From contig NZ_CADDWM010000011.1 in the NCBI RefSeq assembly GCF_902809835.1, forward strand, positions 186,001 through 250,000: DNA of 64,000 nucleotides. Direction: 5' to 3'. The stretch comes from Agromyces sp. Marseille-P2726 (GTDB lineage: Bacteria > Actinomycetota > Actinomycetes > Actinomycetales > Microbacteriaceae). Below, in pieces: positions 1 through 9,718 of this stretch. The translations under genes were made by a program, and so were the position numbers. The notes beneath the pieces were generated by a model, which saw nothing but the letters and a program-made list of their open reading frames with translations, was not told the origin of the DNA and did no database searches. Each line of letters starts with the position of its first letter. Positions within the stretch are counted from its first letter, which is position 1.

Positions 1-1761
<1,761 letters not shown>

Positions 1762-1825
1762 CCCGCACGTGCTTCACCCCACGGGGTGCTCCACCCGCAC
1801 GGTGCTCCGCCCCGCACGTTGCTTT

Positions 1826-1893
1826 GTAGGACACACGGGGATTCGTAGGACGCGACGACGCCTGAGCGTCCTACGAATCCCCGCTCGTCCTAC
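1826..1893. repeat. Four-box palindromic repeat, left copy
   Basis: Two forward GTAGGAC boxes (1826, 1845) and two inverted GTCCTAC boxes (1868, 1887), spaced 19, 23 and 19 bp. The inner pair extends to a perfect 17-bp inverted repeat (1837-1853 with 1866-1882) around a 12-nt loop. The same box order and spacing recur at 2972-3039 on the other side of the DUF559 gene. It would fold as a nested hairpin and may end transcription of acs and the DUF559 gene, but its resemblance to the second copy suggests a mobile or recognition role. Confidence 0.9.
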
Positions 1894-1955
1894 ATGCCCG
1901 GGGCTGCGCGGTGCCGCGGCATCTGCACGCGGACACCCTCCGCCGCGGCATCCGT

Positions 1956-2825
1956 TCACCAGTTGTGACGACCCTGAGCGATGATGCTCAGCACGGCCGA
2001 CTCGATCATCGGCCACTCGTGAACCACCGCGTCACGACCGAATCGCAGCACGACGTATCCGCGGCGAACGAGGCGGGCGTCCTCGCGGAGATCCTTGTTG
2101 CGCTGCTTGCGCGAACGATGCGGCCCGAACCCATCGAACTGCAGCACGAGCCGCTCGCCCACCAGTCCGTCGACCCGGTGGCCGTCGACCACGACCTGCG
2201 GGATCATCGCGACGCCTCGCTGGGCGAGTCGCACCCGCGGAATCGATTCGATGCCGCTGTCTGCGAGCGGGTGCACGTGCTCGACGACGCGGAGCATCAC
2301 CGAGTCGGATGCCGCGAGCCCGCGCAGCTCGGGCATCGACGTGATTCCGCGACGCACAGCCGAGTCGAAGACGGCCACCGCCTGATCAAGGGGCTGACAC
2401 CGGGCGATCTGCCTGAGGATGCGCGGGAGGCCGTCGACGATGGGGCGAACACGCGGCTCGGTCGGGGCCGTCGGCGTCCGCGTCCAGTGCACGAGGAGCT
2501 TCCGTTCGTCGTGGGCGAAGGCGGCCAGTGGCGTTCGATCGATTCGCGGACAGTTCCGTGCAGCTGTGACGTGGATATCGGGTGGATCGACATCCCACAT
2601 CCCGAGAACCGCCGCTCCTGAAACGCAGGCGAGGGTCACGCCGGCATGGAGGGCACGCTCGACGAGCGGGTTGCACTCGGCACCGACGATCCAGTCGCGG
2701 CGCACGGACCTCACCGTTCCAGCATCGAGTGCAGCCCTGAGATGTTTCGGCGCGACACCGGCGTCTCGCAGCGTGCGTCGGTGAGCAGCGTTGAGCGTGC
2801 CCAGAGTGGTTTCGATCGATGCCAC
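1956..2825 (-). CDS. DUF559 (Vsr-like) protein with AbiEi-like N-terminus
   Basis: About 289 residues. The N-terminal ~60 residues (RRTLRDAGVAPKHLRAALDAG...RRDWIV) resemble the winged-helix antitoxin-like domain found on many actinobacterial DUF559 proteins. The C-terminal ~100 residues match the Vsr/PD-(D/E)xK fold of DUF559, with D219 (RVDG) and a FDGFGPH...RNKDLREDARLVRRGYVVLRF block. The motif normally reading I-E-x-DG has Gln at residue 229 instead of Glu, so nuclease activity is doubtful. I chose the GTG at 2825. An ATG at 3005 extends the frame but lies inside the right-hand repeat, so it is less likely. No clear ribosome-binding site precedes either. Role unknown; the flanking matched repeats are its main oddity. 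Confidence 0.8.
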   Translation of the reverse strand: MASIETTLGTLNAAHRRTLRDAGVAPKHLRAALDAGTVRSVRRDWIVGAECNPLVERALHAGVTLACVSGAAVLGMWDVDPPDIHVTAARNCPRIDRTPLAAFAHDERKLLVHWTRTPTAPTEPRVRPIVDGLPRILRQIARCQPLDQAVAVFDSAVRRGITSMPELRGLAASDSVMLRVVEHVHPLADSGIESIPRVRLAQRGVAMIPQVVVDGHRVDGLVGERLVLQFDGFGPHRSRKQRNKDLREDARLVRRGYVVLRFGRDAVVHEWPMIESAVLSIIAQGRHNW

Positions 2826-2971
2826 GATTCCAGTCTTCGCGCCGGCATCGGCGCTCGTGGCGAATCCGGCCGACCGGTGAGCTGGTTGAGGTGCTCGCAC
2901 CCTGTGGAGGGCGAGAGGCACGGACTCCGCGCACGTCCCGGCAACCTCGGAGAGCGCAGGAAACTTCGTAT

Positions 2972-3039
2972 GTAGGACAAACGCCTGCTTGGAGGACGCC
3001 CACATCCCTGATCGTCCTACGAAGACCGAAACGTCCTAC
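2972..3039. repeat. Four-box palindromic repeat, right copy
   Basis: Boxes GTAGGAC (2972), GGAGGAC (2991, degenerate), GTCCTAC (3014) and GTCCTAC (3033). Spacing 19, 23, 19 bp is identical to the copy at 1826-1893, although the spacer sequences differ. Both inverted boxes continue as ...CTACGAA, as in the left copy. It sits between ridA and the start of the DUF559 gene. Confidence 0.88.
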
Positions 3040-3064
3040 GAACCCGACGTGGCAGGCCGTGGCG

Positions 3065-3084
3065 CCGGGGCTGCGCCGCCCCGG
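3065..3084. terminator. GC-rich hairpin beyond ridA
   Basis: CCGGGGC (3065-3071) pairs with GCCCCGG (3078-3084) around a 6-nt loop, 18 bp past the ridA stop in its direction of transcription. There is no T tract, so this is a weak candidate terminator for the DUF4177-ridA pair. Confidence 0.3.
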
Positions 3085-3101
3085 GCAGCGGCGACCTGCG
3101 C

Positions 3102-3572
3102 CTACGCGAACTCGACGACGAGCTCGACCTCGACCGGCGCGTCGAGCGGCAGCACCGCCACGCCGACCGCCGATCGCGCGTGTCGACCGGCCTCGCCGAA
3201 GATCTCGCCGAGCAGTTCGGACGCGCCGTTGACGACGCCCGGCTGCCCGGTGAACGACGGGTCGGATGCCACGAACCCGACGAGCTTCACGATGCGCCGG
3301 ACCCGATCGAGCGATCCGAGCTCGGCGCGCACCGCGGCGAGCCCGTTCAGCACGCAGGCCCGCGCGTACTCCTTGGCGTCGTCGGCCGGAACGAGCCCGT
3401 GTCCGTCGCCGACCTTGCCCGTGGCGGGCAGGGCGCCCGCGATGAACGGGAGCTGGCCCGACGTGTAGACGTACGAGCCCGTGACGAGGGCGGGCACGTA
3501 GGCCGCCACCGGCGGTGCGACCTCGGGAAGGTCGATGCCGAGCTCGGCGAGGCGGGCCTCGAAGCCCGCCAT
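3102..3572 (-). CDS. ridA: RidA/YjgF-family enamine/imine deaminase
   Basis: 156 residues, normal for the longer actinobacterial RidA group. RidA proteins are small trimeric cytoplasmic enzymes that hydrolyse reactive enamines and imines produced by PLP enzymes. The family pattern is visible: YTSGQLP near residue 37, A-V-R-A-E-L-G-S-L-D in the middle, and the C-terminal R-S-A-V-G-V-A-V-L-P-L-D-A-P-V-E-V-E-L-V block carrying the conserved Arg and Glu of the active site. The ATG overlaps the stop of the DUF4177 gene by one base, so the two are translationally coupled. This pairing is common in actinobacteria. Confidence 0.9.
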   Translation of the reverse strand: MAGFEARLAELGIDLPEVAPPVAAYVPALVTGSYVYTSGQLPFIAGALPATGKVGDGHGLVPADDAKEYARACVLNGLAAVRAELGSLDRVRRIVKLVGFVASDPSFTGQPGVVNGASELLGEIFGEAGRHARSAVGVAVLPLDAPVEVELVVEFA

Positions 3573-3805
3573 CAGGCGTGACCTTCGCCTTCGAACTGCT
3601 TGGCCGCCTCGGCCGACGCCGCGAGGCCGGCCGAGGCCTCAGCCGACGCCTCGCCGCCGACGGGACGCTTCAGGTACGCGACGAGCCCGCCCTCGGGCCC
3701 CTGCACGACCTGCACGAGCTCCCATCCCTGGGAGCCCCAGTTGTTCAGGATCGCGGCGGTGTTGTGGATGAGCAGGGGGGTGGTGATGTACTCCCAGGAC
3801 GGCAT
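3572..3805 (-). CDS. DUF4177 small protein
   Basis: 77 residues starting MPSWEYITTPLLIHN, with W-G-S-Q-G-W-E-L-V-Q-V-V and V-A-Y-L-K-R-P, the full DUF4177 pattern, followed by an Ala/Glu-rich tail. I took the ATG at 3805 because GAGGGA lies 7-8 nt upstream; a longer frame to 3859 has no such signal. It is the first gene of a pair with ridA and is divergent from the penicillin-binding protein gene. Biochemical role unknown. Confidence 0.85.
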   Translation of the reverse strand: MPSWEYITTPLLIHNTAAILNNWGSQGWELVQVVQGPEGGLVAYLKRPVGGEASAEASAGLAASAEAAKQFEGEGHA

Positions 3806-3897
3806 GCGTTCCCTCGTCTCGGCCGGTGGTGATCTCGGGCACGGCACTCCGCCCGCCATGGCGGGTTTTGCCAGCCTTCTCAGTTAAGCTCCACTAT

Positions 3898-6477
3898 ATG
3901 TCTGCCCAAAAACGTACGATGAGCGACGTCGGTTCCGGCATCCTCGGCTTCGTCGGATTGAGCGCTCTCGCCGGTGTCCTCGTCACGGCAGCAGTGACCC
4001 CGGCTCTCGCAGTGACCGGTCTGGCTGCGAACAACAGCATCTCGATGTTCGAGAACCTGCCCGGCTACCTCGACATCGGCGAGCTCTCGGAGAAGACGGA
4101 CATCTACGCGACCGCAGCCGACGGCACGCCCATCCACCTCGCGTCGTTCTTCGACGAGAACCGGGAGGAGGTCCCCTGGGACAGCATCAGCCAGTACGTG
4201 AAGGATGCCGCGATCGCCGGTGAGGACCCCCGGTTCTACGAGCACGGCGGCGTCGACCTCCAGGGCACCATCCGTGGTGCGCTGAGCACGTACGTCCTGA
4301 ACCAGGACGTCCAGGGCGGATCCTCGATCACGCAGCAGTACGTGAAGAACGTGCTCATCAACAACGGCGTGCGCGAGGCGAAGACCGAGGAGGAGAAGGA
4401 TGCCGCGTACGCTGCGGCGACCGAGACCTCACCCGAGCGCAAGCTCAAGGAGATGCGATACGCGATCGCCCTCGAGAAGAAGTTCTCGAAGGACGACATC
4501 CTGCTGGGCTACCTCAACATCGCCGCCTTCGGCGGCCGCGTCTACGGCATCGAGTCGGCGGCGCAGTACTACTTCGGCAAGACGGCCGCCACGCTGACGC
4601 TCGCCGAGGCAGCCAGCCTCATCGCGATCGTCAACCACCCCGAGAAGTTCCGTCTCGACCGACCCGATAGCGAGACGAACGGGGCGGCCACCGTCGTCGA
4701 CGGGCAGCCGGTGCCGTACGCCGAGAACAAGCAGCGCCGCGACTACATCCTCGAGCAGATGCTCAAGGAGACGAGGATCACGCAGGAGGAGTACGACGTC
4801 GCCGTGGCGACGCCGGTGGCGCCCGTGATCACCGAGCCGAGCACGGGCTGCCAGAGCGCGGGCGGCAGCGCGTTCTTCTGCGACTACGTGACGTGGGTCA
4901 TCAAGAACAACTACGACGACCCCACCACCGAAGACGTCAACGAGGGCGTGCAGATGCTGCAGCAGGGCGGCCTGCAGGTCTTCACGACGCTCGACCTCGA
5001 CCTCCAGGCCGCTGCCGAGGCCGCGATGACCGAGAACGTCCCCTACTGGGACGACCGGTTCGACGTAGGGTCCTCGGCCGTGACCGTGCAGCCCGGCACG
5101 GGCCGCATCCTCGCGATGGCCCAGAACAAGATCTTCTCCAACGACCCCGACGTGCTCGCCTCCAGCCCCGTCTACAGCGCGGTGAACTACGCCACCGACT
5201 ACGAGTACGGCGGCTCGAGCGGCTTCCAGCCGGGTTCGACCTACAAGGTGTGGACGCTCGCGGAATGGCTGAACGCCGGCCACTCGCTGAGCGAGACCTT
5301 CAACGGATCGCGGCGCACCTTCACGTCGTTCACCGACAGCTGCGAGGGCAACTGGTCGGGCAGCTTCAACCCGCGCAATGACGACGGCACCAACGCCAAC
5401 AATGCGGTCAACGCGACGAAGTACTCGGTGAACACGGCCTTCATGGCGATGGCCGAGCAGCTCGACCTCTGCAAGATCAAGCAGACCGCACAGGCGTTCG
5501 GCATGCACCGCGCCGACGGTCTCGAACTGCAGATGAACCCCTCCGACGTGCTCGGCACGCAGGAGCTCGCGCCGCTGACCATGGCGGCCGGCTTCGCCGG
5601 CATCGCCAACAACGGCATGACCTGCACGCCGATCGCCATCGACCGGATCATCAACGCCAAGGGCGAGGACATCACGCCGCCCGCGTCGACGTGCACCCAG
5701 TCGGTCACGCCCGAGGTCGCGCACGCCATGGCCTACGCCATGGAGCAGACCTTCAACGGCGGAACCGCGGACGCGTCGAACACGGGCACCGGTGTCGCGC
5801 ACCTCGGCAAGACGGGTACGACCGACAACGCGGTCGACACGTGGATGGTCGGCTCGAGCACCACGGCCGCCACGGCCGTCTGGGTGGGCAACGTGACCGG
5901 CGGCGACAACCGCACGAACCTCCGCAACGTCAGCTTCGACAGCGGCAGCGCGGCGACCGCGCGTCACCGCATCTGGCCGTGGATCATGGAGACCGCCGAC
6001 AACAAGTACGGCGGCGAGGACTTCCCCGAGCCCGACGCCAGCGCGTTCCGGCAGGTCATGGTCGACATCCCGCAGGTCGTGGGCCTGTCGCTCGACGCCG
6101 CCAAGCAGGCGCTCGAGGACGCCGGCTTCGTCTTCGAGGACGGCGGCCAGCAGGACTCGAACCTTCCCGCCGGCACCGTGACGGGAACCGACCCCTCGGG
6201 TCAGGCCGGTCGCGGAAGCACGATCCGCGTCTTCACGAGCAACGGCAACAGCAATGCGACGACCGTTCCCGACCTGACGGGCATGAACGCCCTGCAGGCG
6301 AAGGCGGCACTCGACGCCGCCGGGCTGAAGATGAAGGGCGGCGGAGGCAACCCGACGGCGGTCGTCGAGAGCCAGAACCCGGCGCCCGGCACCCCGGCCA
6401 AGCGTGGTGACGACGTCACCGTGAACTTCGGCGGCGGCGGGGGCCCGGGCAACGGCAACGATTCCGACGGAGACTAG
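3898..6477 (+). CDS. Class A penicillin-binding protein with PASTA domains
   Basis: 859 residues; a bifunctional peptidoglycan glycosyltransferase and DD-transpeptidase at the outer face of the membrane. A membrane segment near residues 15-45 anchors it. The GT51 domain has the catalytic motif EDPRFYEHGG at ~109, then GGSSITQQYVKN and RKLKEMRYAIALEKKFSKD. The transpeptidase has S-T-Y-K at ~447 (SxxK), S-V-N at ~510 and K-T-G at ~638. Two PASTA domains follow (about 722-850), ending in a Gly/Asp-rich tail. No Shine-Dalgarno precedes the ATG, but TAAGCT ends 7 nt upstream, consistent with a leaderless message. It lies 7 bp ahead of the metallophosphoesterase gene, a pairing common in actinobacteria. 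Confidence 0.95.
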   Translation: MSAQKRTMSDVGSGILGFVGLSALAGVLVTAAVTPALAVTGLAANNSISMFENLPGYLDIGELSEKTDIYATAADGTPIHLASFFDENREEVPWDSISQYVKDAAIAGEDPRFYEHGGVDLQGTIRGALSTYVLNQDVQGGSSITQQYVKNVLINNGVREAKTEEEKDAAYAAATETSPERKLKEMRYAIALEKKFSKDDILLGYLNIAAFGGRVYGIESAAQYYFGKTAATLTLAEAASLIAIVNHPEKFRLDRPDSETNGAATVVDGQPVPYAENKQRRDYILEQMLKETRITQEEYDVAVATPVAPVITEPSTGCQSAGGSAFFCDYVTWVIKNNYDDPTTEDVNEGVQMLQQGGLQVFTTLDLDLQAAAEAAMTENVPYWDDRFDVGSSAVTVQPGTGRILAMAQNKIFSNDPDVLASSPVYSAVNYATDYEYGGSSGFQPGSTYKVWTLAEWLNAGHSLSETFNGSRRTFTSFTDSCEGNWSGSFNPRNDDGTNANNAVNATKYSVNTAFMAMAEQLDLCKIKQTAQAFGMHRADGLELQMNPSDVLGTQELAPLTMAAGFAGIANNGMTCTPIAIDRIINAKGEDITPPASTCTQSVTPEVAHAMAYAMEQTFNGGTADASNTGTGVAHLGKTGTTDNAVDTWMVGSSTTAATAVWVGNVTGGDNRTNLRNVSFDSGSAATARHRIWPWIMETADNKYGGEDFPEPDASAFRQVMVDIPQVVGLSLDAAKQALEDAGFVFEDGGQQDSNLPAGTVTGTDPSGQAGRGSTIRVFTSNGNSNATTVPDLTGMNALQAKAALDAAGLKMKGGGGNPTAVVESQNPAPGTPAKRGDDVTVNFGGGGGPGNGNDSDGD

Positions 6478-6484
6478 CCGACGA

Positions 6485-7471
6485 GTGTCTGCCACGAGCA
6501 CGCGCACCTCCCCTGCTGCGGCGATCACGCTCACGATCGCCGCAGCAGCGGCGGGAGCGTTCGCCTGGGGTGCGTTGATCGAGCGCACGCGCTGGACCCT
6601 CAGGCGAGCGGATGTCCCGGGGCTGCCGCCGGGCGCGCAACCGGTTCGCGTGCTGCACCTCTCCGCCCTGCACATGGCGCCGTGGCAGCGTGACAAGCAG
6701 GAGTGGGTGCGGGGCCTTGCCGAACTGGAACCCGACCTCGTCGTCAACACGGGCGACAACCTTGGCCACGAGCGGGGACTCGAGGGCGTCCGACACGCAC
6801 TCGAGCCGTTCCGCGGCATCCCAGGCGTCTTCGTCAACGGGTCGAACGACTACTACGGCCCCGCGATACGGAACCCCATCGCCTACTTCGGCGGTCCATC
6901 AGGGCCGGGCAGCCGCCCCAAGGTGCTCGACATCGGTGCGCTCCACGAGTTCTTCGGCGAGCTCGGGTGGGCCGACGTCGACAACGCCGCGACCAGCTTC
7001 GACATCCGGGGCACCCGCTTCGAGTTCTTCGGCGTCGACGACCCGCACCGCGGCTACGACCGCCTCGACGTCATCGCGGGCGCCATCGACGAGTTGCGGG
7101 CGAACGACCCACTCGGCGACGACACGTGGCCCGACGAGGCATCCGTCACCGACCGCCGCCGCCCGACCGTCACGGTCGGCGTCACCCATGCCCCCTACCA
7201 GCGGGTGCTGAACTCGTTCGTGAACCATGGAGCCCAGCTCATGCTGGCCGGCCACACGCACGGCGGCCAGGTGTGCCTGCCCCGATTCGGCGCACTCGTC
7301 ACGAACTGCGACATCCCGCGCCAGCAGGCGAAGGGGCTCAGCGTGTGGCGGCACGGGCTGCGGTCGGCGTTCCTCAACGTGTCCGCGGGCCTCGGCACGT
7401 CGATCTACGCGCCGGTGCGTTTCGCGTGCCCACCCGAGGCGTCGCTGCTCACGCTGGTTCCCGCCGACTAA
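6485..7471 (+). CDS. Membrane-anchored metallophosphoesterase
   Basis: 328 residues from a GTG 7 bp behind the PBP stop. An N-terminal hydrophobic segment (about 12-32) precedes a calcineurin-like phosphoesterase domain. Visible metal or active-site motifs are V-N-T-G-D-N-L, V-N-G-S-N-D (in place of GNH-D), V-T-H-A-P-Y and A-G-H-T-H-G-G-Q-V. The first motif, usually S-D-x-H, reads L-S-A-L-H, so the first Asp metal ligand is Ala. The partner role with the PBP suggests cell-envelope work, but the substrate is unknown. Confidence 0.88.
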   Translation: MSATSTRTSPAAAITLTIAAAAAGAFAWGALIERTRWTLRRADVPGLPPGAQPVRVLHLSALHMAPWQRDKQEWVRGLAELEPDLVVNTGDNLGHERGLEGVRHALEPFRGIPGVFVNGSNDYYGPAIRNPIAYFGGPSGPGSRPKVLDIGALHEFFGELGWADVDNAATSFDIRGTRFEFFGVDDPHRGYDRLDVIAGAIDELRANDPLGDDTWPDEASVTDRRRPTVTVGVTHAPYQRVLNSFVNHGAQLMLAGHTHGGQVCLPRFGALVTNCDIPRQQAKGLSVWRHGLRSAFLNVSAGLGTSIYAPVRFACPPEASLLTLVPAD

Positions 7472-7573
7472 CCGAGCCCGCGCATCGACTGACGGCGACG
7501 GATGCCGCGGCAGCCGCCGTGGTCGGGGGGCCGCGTTTTATCGGCTATCCTTGTGGAGGCTCTTCGGGGCCAC

Positions 7574-7650
<77 letters not shown>

Positions 7651-7659
7651 TCACCTGCG

Positions 7660-7694
7660 AGAAGGCTCCCTCCGTGCGAGGGAGCCTTCTTTCG
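7660..7694 (+). terminator. Rho-independent terminator after tRNA-Pro
   Basis: A perfect 13-bp inverted repeat (7660-7672 with 7678-7690) around a 5-nt loop, followed by a short T-rich run (TTCT-TTC). It is placed right behind the tRNA and also faces the end of the GH15 gene. Confidence 0.88.
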
Positions 7695-7767
7695 TCGCAC
7701 CCGGTCCCGCGACCGGTGACCAGGGCGCCGCCGCGACTGCTCAGAGCGTGAGCTCACGGTCGACGGG

Positions 7768-9600
7768 TCAGGCGTGGGCGCTCCGGGCCAGCGTCTGACG
7801 CGCGCCGGCCGACGCGGTGCCGCGGGCGGCGGCGATCGCGTCGGCGGCACGCACGAGCGCGAGGTGGGACAGCGCCTGGGGTGTGTTGCCGGCCTGTCGC
7901 CGCGTGATGGGGTCGGCCTGCTCGGACACGATCCCGAGCGGACTGCAGCAGGCGAGCAGGCGGTCCATGAGCTCGATGGCGTCGTCGAGGCGGCCCGAGT
8001 TCGCGTACTGCTCCACCAGCCAGAACGAGCACGCGAGGAAGGCGTTCTCGTCGCCGGGCACGCCGTCGATGTCCGCCTCGGTGCGGTACCGGCAGACGAG
8101 CCCGTTGCGGACGAGGGTCTGCTCGATGCGCGCGACGGTGCCCAGCATGCGCGGGTCGTCATAGGCGACGTAGCCGATCTGCGCGAGCTGCAGCAGGGCG
8201 GCATCCACCTCCGTGGTCCCCGCGAACTGCACGTAACTGCCGAGCGCCTCGTCGTAGCCGTCCTGCTCGATGCGATCGGCGAGGCCGGCGCGGGTGGCTC
8301 TCCACTCGTCGACCGGACCCTCCAGTCCGTCGTGCTCGACGGCGCAGATCGCGCGGTCGAACGCGGCCCAGAGCATCGCCCGCGAGTGGGTGAAGTTACG
8401 CTCGGGCCCGCGGATCTCCCAGATGCCCGAATCGGGGCGATCGAGCTGCGCTGCCGCCTCGTCCAGCAGCGCCACCTGCAGCGACCACGAGAACGCATCC
8501 CGTTCGATCCCGGCGTGGCGGGCGGCGTCGAGCGCGATCAGCACCTCTCCGAAGACGTCGGCCTGGTACTGCTCGGATGCCGCGTTGCCGACGCGCACCG
8601 GCCTGCTGCCTGCGTAGCCGGGCAGCGTGGTGACCTCCCATTCGGTGAGCCGCCGCTCTCCGGCGAGCCCGTACATGATCTGCACGTCGCCGGGATCGCC
8701 GGCGATGGCGCGGAGCAGCCATTGCCGCCACGCCTCGGCCTCGTGGTTGTAGCCATGGCTCATCAGCGCCTCGAGGGTGAGTGCGGCATCCCGGAGCCAC
8801 ACGTAGCGGTAGTCCCAGTTGCGCGCACCGCCGAAGTCCTCGGGCAGGCTCGTGGTGACGGCCGCCACGATGCCGCCCGTGTCCTCGTGGGTGAGCAGGC
8901 GCAGCACCAGCAGCGAGCGCCGCACGGCCGCGTCGTAGGCGCCCGGCTCGGCGCACGAACGCACCCACGACCGCCACCAGGACGCCGTGTCGTCGATGAC
9001 CGCATCGACGTCAAGCGGCTCGGGCGGCGTCAGGTGCGCGGGGAACCACGACAGCTGCAGGTCGATCGTCTCGCCCTCGCTGACCTCGAACTCGCCGCGA
9101 TGGCGGTGGTCGCCGGGGGTGAGCCGGGGTCCGCGAACGACGATGGCGTCGGGGCCGGCGACGGCCAGCAGTACGGGTGCATCGGGTGTGCCGACCTGGC
9201 GAACCCACGGCATGGCCGCGGCGTACTCGAAGCGCACGCGCAACTCCTGCTGCACGGTCACGCGACCACGGATGCCGCGGACGCGCCGGATCACGTCGCT
9301 GCGGCGGTCGGAGTGTTCGCCCACGGGCATCAGGTCGGTCACCTCGACCTCCCCGTCGGCGGTGACCCAGCGGGTGACGAGCGTGAAGGTGTCGGTGGCG
9401 TACTCGCGCGTCGTGGTGGCTGCGGCATCCGCCGGCCTGAGCAGCCACCGGCCCTGCTCGGCGTCACCGAGGAGTGCGCCGAACATGGATGCGGCGTCGA
9501 ATCGAGGCATGCAGAGCCAGTCGATCGACCCGTCGGTGCCGATGAGCGCGGCAGTGCGACAGTCGCCGATGACGGCGTACTCCTCGATCGGCTGTGGCAT
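7768..9600 (-). CDS. Glycoside hydrolase family 15 protein (glucoamylase/trehalase type)
   Basis: 610 residues starting MPQPIEEYAVIGDCRTAALIGTDGSIDWLCMPRFD, the typical N-terminus of actinobacterial GH15 proteins, several of which are trehalases. An N-terminal beta-sandwich of about 250 residues precedes the (alpha/alpha)6 barrel with V-W-L-R-D-A-A-L-T, G-I-W-E-I-R-G (general-acid Glu) and, near the end, S-F-W-L-V-E-Q (candidate general base). No signal peptide, so it is cytoplasmic. The ATG at 9600 has AAGG about 10 nt upstream and matches family starts; the frame stays open to 9672. Trehalose or maltose-type alpha-glucoside hydrolysis is inferred from the family; the exact substrate is uncertain. 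Confidence 0.9.
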   Translation of the reverse strand: MPQPIEEYAVIGDCRTAALIGTDGSIDWLCMPRFDAASMFGALLGDAEQGRWLLRPADAAATTTREYATDTFTLVTRWVTADGEVEVTDLMPVGEHSDRRSDVIRRVRGIRGRVTVQQELRVRFEYAAAMPWVRQVGTPDAPVLLAVAGPDAIVVRGPRLTPGDHRHRGEFEVSEGETIDLQLSWFPAHLTPPEPLDVDAVIDDTASWWRSWVRSCAEPGAYDAAVRRSLLVLRLLTHEDTGGIVAAVTTSLPEDFGGARNWDYRYVWLRDAALTLEALMSHGYNHEAEAWRQWLLRAIAGDPGDVQIMYGLAGERRLTEWEVTTLPGYAGSRPVRVGNAASEQYQADVFGEVLIALDAARHAGIERDAFSWSLQVALLDEAAAQLDRPDSGIWEIRGPERNFTHSRAMLWAAFDRAICAVEHDGLEGPVDEWRATRAGLADRIEQDGYDEALGSYVQFAGTTEVDAALLQLAQIGYVAYDDPRMLGTVARIEQTLVRNGLVCRYRTEADIDGVPGDENAFLACSFWLVEQYANSGRLDDAIELMDRLLACCSPLGIVSEQADPITRRQAGNTPQALSHLALVRAADAIAAARGTASAGARQTLARSAHA

Positions 9601-9718
9601 CGTGCGGCCTTCCCGTGGAACCGGTTCCATTCTGCCGCACGGGACCGCGCCGCGAGTCCCCCGGGTCTCCATGCGCGACGGCTGTGCCGACGCGCCTCGA
9701 CCACCGGAGGCGCCGACG

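Noticed and set aside
1826-3039. CRISPR or toxin-antitoxin reading of the repeats around the DUF559 gene
   Set aside because: Only two elements, built of inverted boxes rather than direct repeats with spacers, and no second small gene that could be a toxin or antitoxin.
3868-3897. TTGCCA as -35 for the PBP gene
   Set aside because: Spacing to TAAGCT is only 11 bp and to other hexamers 18 bp or more with poor -10 matches; only the TAAGCT element is kept.
4429-6837. A very long open frame on the minus strand (about 800 codons) opposite the PBP gene
   Set aside because: Arg/Val/Ala-rich with no domain; it is the GC-rich shadow of the PBP and metallophosphoesterase genes.
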